Source: VRUE01 sp033856195 (lineage in GTDB: Bacteria; Actinomycetota; Thermoleophilia; Solirubrobacterales; 70-9). From it: a stretch of 64,000 nucleotides of DNA. Positions 23,166-31,186 of the stretch are shown piece after piece. Location of the stretch: assembly GCA_033856195.1 (NCBI GenBank), contig JAWVFL010000024.1, forward strand, positions 3,949 to 67,948, given 5' to 3'. Position 1 is the first letter of the stretch. Every line of letters starts with the position of its first letter. Under the pieces are notes generated by a model that saw nothing but the letters and a program-made list of their open reading frames with translations, had not been told where the DNA came from and searched no databases. The translations under genes and the position numbers were made by a program.

Positions 23166-23942
23166 TTATCCGAGGATCGCCTGGAGGGCGAGCGAGACAC
23201 CGGCGACGACGAGGATCGCGGCGATCGTCTTGAGCAGGGCGTCGTCGTCGAGCCGCCCGGTCAGGTGGGCGCCTATGTAGGCGCCCGGGACCGCGCCGAC
23301 GCAGCCCGCGGCGAGCAGGTCCCAGTCGATTCCACCGGCGATGTGGCCGATCAGCCCGCCGATCCCGACGATGACCCCGGTCGCCGCGTTGGTCCCGACC
23401 GCTGCCTTCGGCGCGGTGCCCAGCCAGCGCACCATCGCCGGCAGGCGCAGCGTGCCGAGGATCAAGCCGACCAGGCCGCCCAGCACGCCGACCGCGAAGG
23501 CGATGAGGATCGCCACCCAGCGGTCATGAGTGGTTCCGTGGTGCTGCGAAGCATCGGATTGCGCGGCCGCTCGGTTGCCCTGGAGGCGACGCGTATGGCG
23601 ACTGATCTCAACCGCGCCATAGAGGACGACCAGCGCGATCACGGCGAGCAGGAGGCGCTGGGGCAACAGGCCCGAGACGAGTCCGCCGGCGATGCCGCCG
23701 AGCAGGGACGGCGGCGCCATCAGCCAGAAGAGGCGCCAGTCGATGCGGCCGCCGCGCCAGTGGGCGATCGAGGCGGTGAAGGCAGAGGCGGCGCTGATCG
23801 CGACGTTGGCGCCGGCACCCGCCGCTGCCGAGGAGGAGAACTGGAGCACCAGCGGCAGTCGCAGGTTGCCGAGGACCAGGCCGGCGATCCCGCCCGCGAC
23901 CGCGACCAGAAAAGACCACGTCGCGATCAGGACCAGATCCAT
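23166..23942 (-). CDS. TauE/SafE family membrane transporter, full length
   Basis: 258 residues from ATG 23942, about eight hydrophobic helices in two related halves: GGIAGLVLGNLRLPLVLQF near the start and GVLGGLVGLILGTLRLPAMVRWLG in the middle, each a family glycine signature followed by a partner helix. Members export sulfite, sulfoacetate or related anions. The two halves are joined by a charged linker (SRHTRRLQGNRAAAQSDASQHH). Only 39 bp separate its start from the divergent DUF1385 gene. Confidence 0.88.
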   Translation of the reverse strand: MDLVLIATWSFLVAVAGGIAGLVLGNLRLPLVLQFSSSAAAGAGANVAISAASAFTASIAHWRGGRIDWRLFWLMAPPSLLGGIAGGLVSGLLPQRLLLAVIALVVLYGAVEISRHTRRLQGNRAAAQSDASQHHGTTHDRWVAILIAFAVGVLGGLVGLILGTLRLPAMVRWLGTAPKAAVGTNAATGVIVGIGGLIGHIAGGIDWDLLAAGCVGAVPGAYIGAHLTGRLDDDALLKTIAAILVVAGVSLALQAILG

Positions 23943-23981
23943 CGACGCGGCACGGTAGCGAGGATCGCCTATCGTGATCAC

Positions 23982-24785
23982 ATGGCCACTGAGGAGCAGG
24001 AGCGTCTTCGACTCGGCGGCATGGCTCTGCGCAATGGCTTGCTGATCCATGGGCCGACCCATTGGGCAGCCGCGGTGCGCGACCCCGACGGCACGGTGCA
24101 CGTGGCCTCCGAGCGCAAGCCCGAGCTGGCGCCGGGGCTCGCCGCCAAAATTCCCGGCTTGCGCGGACCGCTGAAGCTGGCCGAGGCCCTGGCGGTGCTG
24201 CCTCTGGTGCGGCGACGGATGCCGCCGGCGCGCCTGCCCTTCGAGAACTGGCGCGTAATCGGCGCGATCGGCGCCACCTTGCTCACCACGGCGGCCCTGC
24301 GCAAGCGCTTCGGCAGCTCGGCCATGCGCGAGGGCGTGGTGCAGGTAGTCGGCGCGGCCCCCGCGGTGGTGGCGCTGCTCGACCGCGACCTCGCCGCCTA
24401 CCACGGGGTCGAGCACAAGGCGATCGCCGCCTACGAGCAGGGCATCGACGATCCGGCCGGCGTACCGAAGGAGCACGACCGTTGCGGCTCCAACCTGATC
24501 ACGCCGATGATGCTGCTCTCAATAGGGGGGACGGTGCTGCTCGAGCGCCTGGTCGACCGGCCCAGCCCGGCGGCTCGCGCCGTCGTTGGCCTGGCGGGAG
24601 CTTCGATCGCGGTCGAGATGTTCGCCTGGAGCGACCGCCATCACGGTGACCCGCTCGCCGAGGCGTTCCACACGCCCGGTCGGGAGATCCAGCGCTTGAT
24701 CGCGACCAAGGAGCCGACGCCAGAGCAGCTCGAGGTCGGCGTCGCCGCGCTGGCCGAGATCCTCCGGGCCGAGAACGGCGCGTAG
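23982..24785 (+). CDS. DUF1385 (YqhQ-like) membrane protein
   Basis: 267 residues from ATG 23982. Family signatures: GGMALRNGLLIHGPTHWA near the start, HGVEHKAIAAYEQG and HDRCGSNLITPMMLL in the middle; conserved His/Cys suggest metal binding. Two or three hydrophobic segments. Biochemical role of the family is not established; it is common in Gram-positive bacteria. It is followed after 10 bp by methylmalonyl-CoA epimerase, so the four genes 23982-26047 may be one operon. Confidence 0.85.
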   Translation: MATEEQERLRLGGMALRNGLLIHGPTHWAAAVRDPDGTVHVASERKPELAPGLAAKIPGLRGPLKLAEALAVLPLVRRRMPPARLPFENWRVIGAIGATLLTTAALRKRFGSSAMREGVVQVVGAAPAVVALLDRDLAAYHGVEHKAIAAYEQGIDDPAGVPKEHDRCGSNLITPMMLLSIGGTVLLERLVDRPSPAARAVVGLAGASIAVEMFAWSDRHHGDPLAEAFHTPGREIQRLIATKEPTPEQLEVGVAALAEILRAENGA

Positions 24786-24795
24786 ACTGCCGCCC

Positions 24796-25209
24796 GTGCT
24801 TGGAAGGATCGACCACATCGGCGTCGCCGTCGAGGACCTCGAGGCCGGCATCGAGCTCTATGAAAAGAGCTTCGGCATGGAGCTGGGGCTGCGCGAAACA
24901 GTCGAGGAGCAGGGCGTCGAGGCTGCGTTGCTAAACGTCGGCGAGGGCCACGTCGAGCTGATGGCGGCGACCGGCCCCGACACGCCGGTCGGTAAGTTCA
25001 TCGACAAGCGCGGCGCCGGCCTGCACCACGTCGCCTACGCGGTCGAGGACATCGACTCGACCCTGGAGCAGCTGGTCGCAAACGGGATCGAGCTGATCGA
25101 TGCCGAGGCGCGGGCCGGGATCGGCGGCAGCCGCGTCGCCTTCCTGCAGCCGCGCTCGACCGGGCGCGTGCTCACCGAGATCGTCGAACCCCCAGAAGGA
25201 GGGCACTGA
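24796..25209 (+). CDS. mce: Methylmalonyl-CoA epimerase
   Basis: 137 residues, GTG start, glyoxalase/vicinal-oxygen-chelate fold. It interconverts (2R)- and (2S)-methylmalonyl-CoA in propionyl-CoA metabolism. Metal ligands are visible: H7 in RIDHIGVAVEDL, E in VELMAATGPDTPVGKFI, H in GAGLHHVAYAVEDI, and a C-terminal E in VLTEIVEPPEG. Length is normal. Its stop overlaps the next ATG. Confidence 0.95.
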   Translation: MLGRIDHIGVAVEDLEAGIELYEKSFGMELGLRETVEEQGVEAALLNVGEGHVELMAATGPDTPVGKFIDKRGAGLHHVAYAVEDIDSTLEQLVANGIELIDAEARAGIGGSRVAFLQPRSTGRVLTEIVEPPEGGH

Positions 25210-25436
25210 TGGCGGACGCACAGAGGGTGGAGGTCGGCTTCGAGGGTGGTCAGGTGGTCTCGGTTCGGCTCACCGACGAGGAGCTGAAGGACCTGCGCAA
25301 GCAGGTCGAGAAGGGCGGCTGGCACGACGTCAAGACAGAGGACGGCGTGCTCGCCCTCTACGTCGGCAAGGTCGCCTTCCTGCGCATCGACTCCGGCGAG
25401 CACCGGGTCGGCTTCTCGCTCAAGAACGCCAGCTGA
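25209..25436 (+). CDS. Conserved small protein of unknown function
   Basis: 75 residues, ATGA overlap with the epimerase stop and TGATG overlap with the following methyltransferase. Predicted small alpha/beta fold: RVEVGFEGGQVVSVRLTDEELKDLRKQV then YVGKVAFLRIDSGEHRVGF. No known domain recognised. Its tight fit between two genes supports reality and co-translation. Confidence 0.8.
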   Translation: MADAQRVEVGFEGGQVVSVRLTDEELKDLRKQVEKGGWHDVKTEDGVLALYVGKVAFLRIDSGEHRVGFSLKNAS

Positions 25437-26047
25437 TGCGCGCCCGCAAGCTGCTCGGCACCGCCGCCCTGGCGACGCTGGGCGCGGCGCTCTGGTGGCG
25501 CAAGAACCCATCGGCCTGCCCTTACGGCCAGCGCTTCTGGGTCGAAGCCCCGCACCCGGTCATCACCCGCGACCGCCTGCGCTCGGTGCTGCGCCCTGAG
25601 GCCGGCGAGCGCATCCTCGAGATCGGTCCCGGCGTCGGCTACTACACCCTCGACATGGCCCAGTGGGTCGACCCTGAGGGCAAGATTGAGATCTTCGACA
25701 TCCAGCAGGATTTCCTCGACCACGTCATCGAGCGCGCCAAAGAGCGAGGTCTCACCAATGTCGTCCCCACCCAAGGCGACGCCACCGCACTCCCTTATGA
25801 GGACGACTCGATGGACGCCGTAGTCCTCACCGCCGTCCTCGGGGAGATCCCCGATCCGGTGGCCGCCCTGCGAGAGATTCAACGGGTTCTCAAATCCACC
25901 GGCCGCCTGGTGGTAGGCGAGCTCTTCGGCGACCCCCATTTCACCACCCAGGCGAGTCTCAAACGCCTGGCAGGAGAAGCCGGCCTGGAATGGGATACCC
26001 ATTCCGGCAACTGGTTCGCCTACTTCGCCACCTTGTCGTCTGGCTGA
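25436..26047 (+). CDS. Class I SAM-dependent methyltransferase with N-terminal hydrophobic segment
   Basis: 203 residues. A hydrophobic N-terminal segment (LLGTAALATLGAALWW) may anchor it. SAM motif I is ILEIGPGVGYYTLDMA, motif II EIFDIQ, then GDATALPYEDDSMDAVVLTAVLGEIPDP, as in UbiE/Methyltransf_11 enzymes. The C-terminus WFAYFATLSS is typical. It is the last gene of the run from DUF1385. Substrate not predictable; membrane-lipid or quinone-type substrates would fit an anchored enzyme. Confidence 0.87.
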   Translation: MRARKLLGTAALATLGAALWWRKNPSACPYGQRFWVEAPHPVITRDRLRSVLRPEAGERILEIGPGVGYYTLDMAQWVDPEGKIEIFDIQQDFLDHVIERAKERGLTNVVPTQGDATALPYEDDSMDAVVLTAVLGEIPDPVAALREIQRVLKSTGRLVVGELFGDPHFTTQASLKRLAGEAGLEWDTHSGNWFAYFATLSSG

Positions 26048-26105
26048 GGCATGCCAGGGGTCGGCCCCGGCGGGCCGAAGCACCGCCGGGGCCTTCCTTA
26101 TCGAA

Positions 26106-27701
26106 TTACCAGGGCGAGCTGTCCACCCCACTTAGGTTGGACTGGATCACCTTGGCCCTATTCGATGCGTAGGCGTCGCCTCCATCGGCGTCGGCGTTTC
26201 CACCGTCACCTCCGGTTGCGTCACCACTGGTCGCCGAGGTGTCGCCACCGTCGGCGTCCGCATCGTTGTTGCTGCCCCGTCCCTCACAACCGCAGGACTT
26301 GTTCTCATACTGCTGCTCCTGCGGTTCGGACTTGGCGTAGGCGTTGCCGTTGTGCTCCTGGGTGTTGCCGGAATTGGCGTCGCCGCCATTGCCACCTGTG
26401 GCATAGGCGTCGCCCCCAGTCGCTTCCGGGTCACCCTGCTTCACTTCCGACTTGTTGCTCTGCGGGGGACCCGAGCTGTTCTTCGAGTGCTCCTCGCAGC
26501 CGCACCCGTCCTCGCGGGACGAGTGGCCGGAACCTTTGCAGCCGCAGCTCTCGTGCGAGGAGCCGCCGCCGCTTGACTCGTTGGCCTGCTTGACCACCGC
26601 GTCGTTCGATGCATCGGCGTTGCCACCGTCGGCGTCGGCGTTTCCACCGTCACCTCCAGTCGCGTCACCGCTCCTAGCCGAGGTGTCTCCACCATCAGCG
26701 TCCGCGTCACCACCGACCGAGTCGGCAACCGCGTTGCCGTTGCCGTACTGGGTGTTGCCGGTGTTGGCGTTTCCGCCATTGCCACCAGTGGCGGTACCGC
26801 TGCCACCGTAGGCGCTGGGGCTGCCCTGCTCGACGGTTGACTCGTTGCTCTGCGAAGAGCCCGAGCCGTCTTTCGGGGACTGTTTGCAGCCGCAGCTCTC
26901 GTGCGAGGAGCCGCCGCCGCTTGACTCGTTGGCCTGCTTGACCACCGCGTCGTTCGATGCATCGGCGTTGCCACCGTCGGCATCGGCGTTTCCACCGTCA
27001 CCTCCGGTCGCGTCACCACTGGTCGCCGAGGTGTCGCCACCGTTGGCGTCCGCATCGTTATGCCCTCGATCTTTGCTTTGACCGCAACCGCAGGACTTGC
27101 TCTCCTTCTGCTCCTGCGGCTCGGACTTGGCAAAGGAGTTGCCATTGCCTATCTGGGTGTTACCGGAATTGGCGTTTCCGCCATTGCCGCCGGTAGCTTC
27201 GGCGTCGCCGCCAGTTGCTTCGGGGCTGCCCTGATGAACGCTCGACTCGTTGCTCTGCGAGCCCGAGCCGTCCTTCGAGGGCCCTTTGCAGCCGCAGCTC
27301 TCGTGCGAGGAGCCGCCGCCGCTTGACTCGTTGGCCTGCTTGACCACCGCGTCGTTCGATGCATCGGCGTTGCCACCGTCGGCGTCGGCGTTTCCACCGT
27401 CACCTCCGGTCGCGTCACCACTGGTCGCTTCGGTGTCGCCACCGTCTGCGTCCGCGTCACCACCGACCGAGACGGCAACCGCGTTGCCGTTGCCGTACTG
27501 GGTGTTGCCGGTGTTGGCTTCGCCGCCTTCACCGCCGGTAGCGGTAGCGCTGCCACCGGTGGCACTTGGGTCGCCCTGGGTCACGCTGCTGCTGTTGCTC
27601 TGCCCACTGGCAGGTTCAGGCAGCGGCACGGTGGCGCCAGCTGACGCCGTTCCGATTGCCATGGCGACCATGGCTGCGATTACAGCCATGAGATATCGCA
27701 T
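26106..27701 (-). CDS. Secreted repeat protein rich in Gly/Asp/Asn/Ala with Cys-Gly-Cys motifs
   Basis: 531 residues from ATG 27701, after GGAAGGAAC. A Sec signal peptide covers about residues 1-23. The rest is four related units beginning at about residues 34, 149, 284 and 414, each about 115-135 long, the last incomplete. Each contains QSNxSxVxQGxP, ATGGxAxATGGNGG, GNTQxGNGN, then GDATGGDGGNADADGG and VKQANESSGGGSS. Six CGC motifs occur (C136, C204, C270, C386, C400, C470). Alternating small/polar residues and the QxGxGN strings recall beta-solenoid or curlin-like repeats, which is inference. Highly negative; ion binding or matrix function is possible. No enzyme domain. Confidence 0.88.
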   Translation of the reverse strand: MRYLMAVIAAMVAMAIGTASAGATVPLPEPASGQSNSSSVTQGDPSATGGSATATGGEGGEANTGNTQYGNGNAVAVSVGGDADADGGDTEATSGDATGGDGGNADADGGNADASNDAVVKQANESSGGGSSHESCGCKGPSKDGSGSQSNESSVHQGSPEATGGDAEATGGNGGNANSGNTQIGNGNSFAKSEPQEQKESKSCGCGQSKDRGHNDADANGGDTSATSGDATGGDGGNADADGGNADASNDAVVKQANESSGGGSSHESCGCKQSPKDGSGSSQSNESTVEQGSPSAYGGSGTATGGNGGNANTGNTQYGNGNAVADSVGGDADADGGDTSARSGDATGGDGGNADADGGNADASNDAVVKQANESSGGGSSHESCGCKGSGHSSREDGCGCEEHSKNSSGPPQSNKSEVKQGDPEATGGDAYATGGNGGDANSGNTQEHNGNAYAKSEPQEQQYENKSCGCEGRGSNNDADADGGDTSATSGDATGGDGGNADADGGDAYASNRAKVIQSNLSGVDSSPW

Positions 27702-27766
27702 TGGTAGTTCCTTCCATGCTTGAGTTTGCTCTTCGCCGGGGGGTGAGTTGGCGGGCTCCCGGCGCA

Positions 27767-27800
27767 GCCCTGGCGTTGGTCCCGGGGACCTAGCCAGGGC
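27767..27800. terminator. Hairpin at the end of the Pro/Ala-rich protein gene
   Basis: GCCCTGGC (27767-27774) pairs with 27793-27800, and inside it GGTCCC pairs with GGGACC. The stop codon of the upstream gene (27790-27792) lies in the stem. It separates two secreted-protein genes transcribed in the same direction and may attenuate read-through; no T-run follows. Confidence 0.5.
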
Positions 27801-28884
27801 GCTCAAGTGCGCAGACGAACGGGGTGGGCGCGCGGAAGTCCGCCGCCTTTCCGAGCCTGCGCGGAGTCGCCGGCGCCACAAGCGCGAGCAACGCGAGCAG
27901 CGCGACGATGGGGACGAAGGATGTGCCGCCGGAGTCAGGTACGGCGTTCGCCGGCGATTCGGGAGCCGGTGAGGGCGTCTCCGACGGTGTGGGGCTCCCA
28001 CCAAGATGCTTGATGGTCGAGCTGGTGAGGGCAGCGGCGTGTAGGGCGCCGACCGCGGGCGAGCGGGTCGCCCCTCTATCGGTGAGCTCCGAAAGGTCGA
28101 TCCTCCCGATCTCGAGTCCGCCGGTCGCCGCCAGGTCCAGGTATTCGCCGAGGGACAGTTCCGGCGCGATCGCGCCGCGGTTCGAGAACAAGCCGGCGGG
28201 TGGCACGTTGGGGAAGCTCGTTGTTCCCTTCGGGGAAGGCTCTACGCGCGCTGGGGTTGGGCCAGTGGGCATCGCAGCCTCGCCGCTCACCGGGGCGATG
28301 GAGTCGAGGAGATCGGCTGGCTGAAGGGCCGGATCGGCTGACAGCCGATCGGTGGCAAGCGCGGCCATGCTGACGGGGTCGGGGCGGGTCCCCCCGGCCA
28401 GTTTCGAGAGCGGGTGCTTGGGAGCGGGGACCGCGCTGGCGTCCGGTTCTACGTCTGCCGGCGCGCTGACTTCACCCGCCCGGATGGCTACCGAACCGGC
28501 CGAATCGACGATCGCCGATGAGGTTGGCGCGGCACGGTCGACCGCTGTCGTGGAGACAGGCGGGTTCGCCGCAGGGGCTGGTGTCTCGCCCGGCGTCGGG
28601 GCGGCCGAGCTGCCTTCCCCCGCTGGTTCAGAGGAGGGGGCGGCGGCGCCTGCGACTTCCTGAGTATCGACCGGTTCGGGGGCGGGGGCAGGGCTGACGC
28701 TTGCCTCTGGCTGTTCGGCGGTGACAGGGCCTTCAACCGTAGGAGGCATGCTCGCCGCGTCGACCGTTTCCGCGCTCGCCGGCGCAGCGATCGACAACGC
28801 TGCGATCACCGCTGCCAGGACGCCCAAAGAGAGGACTCGGAACCCTGAGATCCGTTGCTTGACGGTCGAGAGAAAAATCACCAC
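27790..28884 (-). CDS. Secreted or surface-anchored Pro/Ala-rich protein
   Basis: 364 residues: signal peptide (about 1-38, ending APASA|ETVD), a long low-complexity Pro/Ala/Ser/Glu-rich stretch (39-170), a less biased middle (170-300), then SGGTSFVPIVALLALLALVAP, a C-terminal membrane helix followed by RRLGKAADFRAP. This looks like a single-pass surface protein. It precedes the Gly/Asp repeat protein by about 90 bp on the same strand, so the two may work together at the cell surface (inference). No known domain. Confidence 0.85.
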   Translation of the reverse strand: MVIFLSTVKQRISGFRVLSLGVLAAVIAALSIAAPASAETVDAASMPPTVEGPVTAEQPEASVSPAPAPEPVDTQEVAGAAAPSSEPAGEGSSAAPTPGETPAPAANPPVSTTAVDRAAPTSSAIVDSAGSVAIRAGEVSAPADVEPDASAVPAPKHPLSKLAGGTRPDPVSMAALATDRLSADPALQPADLLDSIAPVSGEAAMPTGPTPARVEPSPKGTTSFPNVPPAGLFSNRGAIAPELSLGEYLDLAATGGLEIGRIDLSELTDRGATRSPAVGALHAAALTSSTIKHLGGSPTPSETPSPAPESPANAVPDSGGTSFVPIVALLALLALVAPATPRRLGKAADFRAPTPFVCALERPG

Positions 28885-28920
28885 GGACTGACCAAGCTAC
28901 CCAATATTCGTCCAAATTCA

Positions 28921-28990
28921 CAGGTATTTTTAAAGTCTTGGCGAGCCTCACCTTGAGGTCAAGGCCCAGTCCCCAAGGGGAAAATACCTG
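28921..28990 (-). promoter_or_regulatory. Structured 5' leader of the Pro/Ala-rich protein gene
   Basis: CAGGTATTTT (28921-28930) and AAAATACCTG (28981-28990) are a perfect 10 bp inverted pair 50 bases apart, enclosing smaller complementary stretches (CCTTGAGG, CCCCAAGGGG). It lies 37-106 bp upstream of the start at 28884 and is more AT-rich than its surroundings. It does not match a riboswitch class I can name; it may be a regulatory leader or simply an operator. Confidence 0.45.
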
Positions 28991-29074
28991 CACGTAAACG
29001 CGCCAGCGGAGCCAAGGGCTCGCAAAAGACGAAATGTTAAGAAGGGTGCCCCGTCGGACTGAGGCGCGCCGCTG

Positions 29075-29329
29075 TTAGTAGCGCGGCGGTAGGTCCCGGC
29101 GTTCCTCTGGGACCCGTTCGACCCGTTCTTCCGGCGCCACCGCTTCGCGGCGGCGGGCACGGTCGGACCAGATTGCCTCTTGGAAGAAGGAGAGGACGAG
29201 GCCTGCGGCGCCGGCGATCATCAGGATCAGGCCGACGGTGTCGAGGCTGACGCCCTGGACGTGAATGTTGGTCGCGTAACGAAGGATGGCTCCGACTGCG
29301 ATCAGGAATATGGCTCCAGCGATGGTCAC
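29075..29329 (-). CDS. DUF6458 family small membrane protein
   Basis: 84 residues with two transmembrane helices (MTIAGAIFLIAVGAILRYA and VGLILMIAGAAGLVLSFF) joined by a short loop (TNIHVQGVSLDT), and a charged C-terminal tail (DRARRREAVAPEERVERV). This matches the actinobacterial DUF6458 pattern; function unknown. It stands alone between two minus-strand groups. Confidence 0.85.
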   Translation of the reverse strand: MTIAGAIFLIAVGAILRYATNIHVQGVSLDTVGLILMIAGAAGLVLSFFQEAIWSDRARRREAVAPEERVERVPEERRDLPPRY

Positions 29330-29368
29330 GCCACGTCGTTACCCGACGCGATCACGCCTCAAACGACG

Positions 29369-29417
29369 GTGACTTCGCGTTTAGCTCCCGCTATGCGGAA
29401 CAAAAGGCGAAGTCAGC
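29369..29417. repeat. Imperfect palindrome related to the one inside ileS
   Basis: GGTGACTTCGCGTTT (29369-29383) faces AAAAGGCGAAGTCAGC (29402-29417). The arms share GTGACTTCGC...(A)AAGGCGAAGTC with the 20 bp palindrome in ileS (49693-49741). It lies between the DUF6458 and nei-like genes; its right arm covers the last codons of the nei-like gene, including the stop at 29413. Confidence 0.65.
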
Positions 29418-30180
29418 CTGGAGTGGACTGGCAGGTTGGGCACCAGTAGGTGGTGCGGTTGGCGTCGCCTTGGCCGCGGGAGCGGATTGGGGTGGCACAG
29501 CGGGGACAGGGGCGGCCGGCCCGTTTGTAGGCCGCGCGGTCCTGGCGACCTTGTTCGACCGCTTCAAGCATTAGGTCGTGGGCGGCTTGGACGACGTGGT
29601 GGAGCTGCTCGTCGCCTATCTGGCCGACCGGCTGCCACGGGTCGAGTCGAGCCTCGAAGCAGGCCTCGCTCTTGAAGATGTTGCCGACGCCAGCGATCAG
29701 GTGCTGGTCGAGCAGGGCGTCGCCGACGGCTCGGTCGGGGGCGCTGCGCAGCGAGCTCGCCGGGGCGCCGGAGTCGAAATCCGGTGCGAGGATGTCGGGG
29801 CCGAGGCGGGCGAGCACTGGGTCGCGGCGCAGGGCGCTCTTGCCGAGCACACGCAGCGTGGGCCCGCCGAACTGGACCGCTTCGGAGCTCTCGCCGCGCA
29901 GCACCGCCCAGGCCGCGCCGGCCGGCTTGCGCCAACTCGCGCCGCGCCGGTAGACGTGCCAGGCGCCGCTCATGCCGAGGTGGCTATGCAGAGCGCGGTC
30001 GCCGAAGTACAGCAGCAGGTGCTTGCCGCGGGCGTCCACCCGCTCCATGGTCAGGCCGTCGAGCCGCTCGACGCCGGCTGCGCGCCCACGCGGGTTGGGG
30101 GCGCTCACCTCCAACTGCTCGCCGTCGAGCGCGGTGCCGATCCGGCGCGCTGCTCGCAGGATCGTGTCGCCCTCCGCCAC
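29413..30180 (-). CDS. Fpg/Nei-family DNA glycosylase with an altered N-terminus
   Basis: 255 residues. Family members excise oxidised bases and nick DNA using the N-terminal proline. Seen here: beta-turn lysine in DARGKHLLLYF, HSHLGMSG, the H2TH motif DALLDQHLIAGVGNIFKSEACF, and a zinc finger CPRCATPIRSRG...YWCPTC. The start, however, reads GTG-GCG-GAG-GGC (M-A-E-G-D) where the family has M-P-E-G-D, so the catalytic proline is replaced by alanine. The GTG lies 3 bp after the stop of the BtrH_N gene, in the same frame and without a ribosome binding site, suggesting reinitiation. The enzyme may be a binding protein or use another nucleophile. Confidence 0.88.
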   Translation of the reverse strand: MAEGDTILRAARRIGTALDGEQLEVSAPNPRGRAAGVERLDGLTMERVDARGKHLLLYFGDRALHSHLGMSGAWHVYRRGASWRKPAGAAWAVLRGESSEAVQFGGPTLRVLGKSALRRDPVLARLGPDILAPDFDSGAPASSLRSAPDRAVGDALLDQHLIAGVGNIFKSEACFEARLDPWQPVGQIGDEQLHHVVQAAHDLMLEAVEQGRQDRAAYKRAGRPCPRCATPIRSRGQGDANRTTYWCPTCQSTPG

Positions 30181-30183
30181 CGG

Positions 30184-31149
30184 TTAGGCGAGAGTGGTCC
30201 AGAGCCGCTGCTCGGCCTCGGCGACGCGGTGCGCGGCGACGTCGATCTCGTGCCAGAGCTGCGGGTCGGGATCGTCGCGCTCGCTGGCGGCGTGGAAGGC
30301 GTTCGCGAGCTCCGTCCAGCCCGCCGCCGCCTCGGCGGCCAGCGGCGCCTCGGGCCGGCCCGCCTCCTCGAGGAAGCGCGAATACATCAGGCGGAAGGCG
30401 CCGCCGCCGGTGCCGCGGCGCTCGATCACCTGGTAGCCGAAGCGGGCGCACCACTGCCAGTCCTCGGCGACCTCGGGCCAGCTGCCCGCCTCCGCGGCGA
30501 GGCGATCGACCGCGCCGAGTCCGGAGAACTCGCCGAACGGAGAGGCGACCATCGCCTGGGCGGCACGCTCGATCGCCGCCGGGATCGCCTCGCGCAGCTG
30601 CTCTTGGGTGATGCCGCCGGAGGCGGTGAACATGTGGCCGGAGAGGGGGTAGGCGGGGTGGCTGCTGTGGCGAGCGCGGTCGAGGTCCTCCAGCCGCGTC
30701 GTCGTCTGCAATTGCTCGAAGCCGGTGTCGGAGAGGTGGGCGAACTGCTCGTCGTAGCCGGCCAGCACCACCGCGTGGCCGGGGAAGTGGGCCGAGTTGC
30801 CGTAATGGTCGAGGTAGTAGAGGTCGGTGAGCAGCAGCACCGGCTGGCCGGCGTCGACCTCGGCGCGCGCTGCCTCCCAGGCGCCGCCGTCGCCCTGCTC
30901 GAACGTGCGCAGTTGCAGCGCCGCCCCGGTCAGCTCGTCGAAGTTCTCCTCCAGCCGCGCCGCGCGCCCGTTGAACCAGCGCGTCGGCGAGGCGTCCTCG
31001 AGGGCGACGTAATAGAAGCAGGCGCCCGCCCCGAGCCCGAACGCCATCTCCTCGCTGATCTCCGCTCCGTGGAAGGCGAGCACGTTGCGCAGGGCAGTGG
31101 AACCGCAGTGGTGGCCAGGCGTGTGGACGTAGCCGGGGACCGAGGGCAT
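30184..31149 (-). CDS. BtrH_N/DUF4872 protein (papain-like acyltransferase or peptidase fold)
   Basis: 321 residues from ATG 31149. The N-terminal half matches butirosin-biosynthesis BtrH-type proteins: GHHCGSTALRNVLAFHG with the candidate nucleophile Cys (about residue 15), GLGAGACFYY, and HFPGHAVVLAGYDE with the candidate His. The C-terminal DUF4872-like part is helical. Family members transfer acyl groups from carrier proteins or act as peptidases. No carrier protein or antibiotic cluster is nearby, so the substrate is unknown. It is translationally linked to the Nei-like gene. Confidence 0.85.
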   Translation of the reverse strand: MPSVPGYVHTPGHHCGSTALRNVLAFHGAEISEEMAFGLGAGACFYYVALEDASPTRWFNGRAARLEENFDELTGAALQLRTFEQGDGGAWEAARAEVDAGQPVLLLTDLYYLDHYGNSAHFPGHAVVLAGYDEQFAHLSDTGFEQLQTTTRLEDLDRARHSSHPAYPLSGHMFTASGGITQEQLREAIPAAIERAAQAMVASPFGEFSGLGAVDRLAAEAGSWPEVAEDWQWCARFGYQVIERRGTGGGAFRLMYSRFLEEAGRPEAPLAAEAAAGWTELANAFHAASERDDPDPQLWHEIDVAAHRVAEAEQRLWTTLA

Positions 31150-31186
31150 GACGGGATACTGACCTACCGGCTTATCCTGCGCGCCG

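Noticed and set aside
23943..24476. N-terminal extension of the TauE transporter
   Set aside because: It would be antisense to the DUF1385 gene and lacks membrane character; ATG 23942 gives the normal family length.
26106..27701. CRISPR array or tandem DNA repeat locus
   Set aside because: The repeats are about 400 bp, coding, in frame, and vary at third positions; there are no short identical repeats with unique spacers.
27702..28004. N-terminal extension of the repeat protein to 28004
   Set aside because: The extra 101 residues are Arg/Pro/Ser-rich, antisense-like sequence overlapping the neighbouring gene; the signal peptide and ribosome binding site fit ATG 27701.
28921..28990. A known riboswitch (cyclic di-GMP or cyclic di-AMP type)
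   Set aside because: I looked for the conserved core strings of these classes and did not find them; only a generic stem can be claimed.
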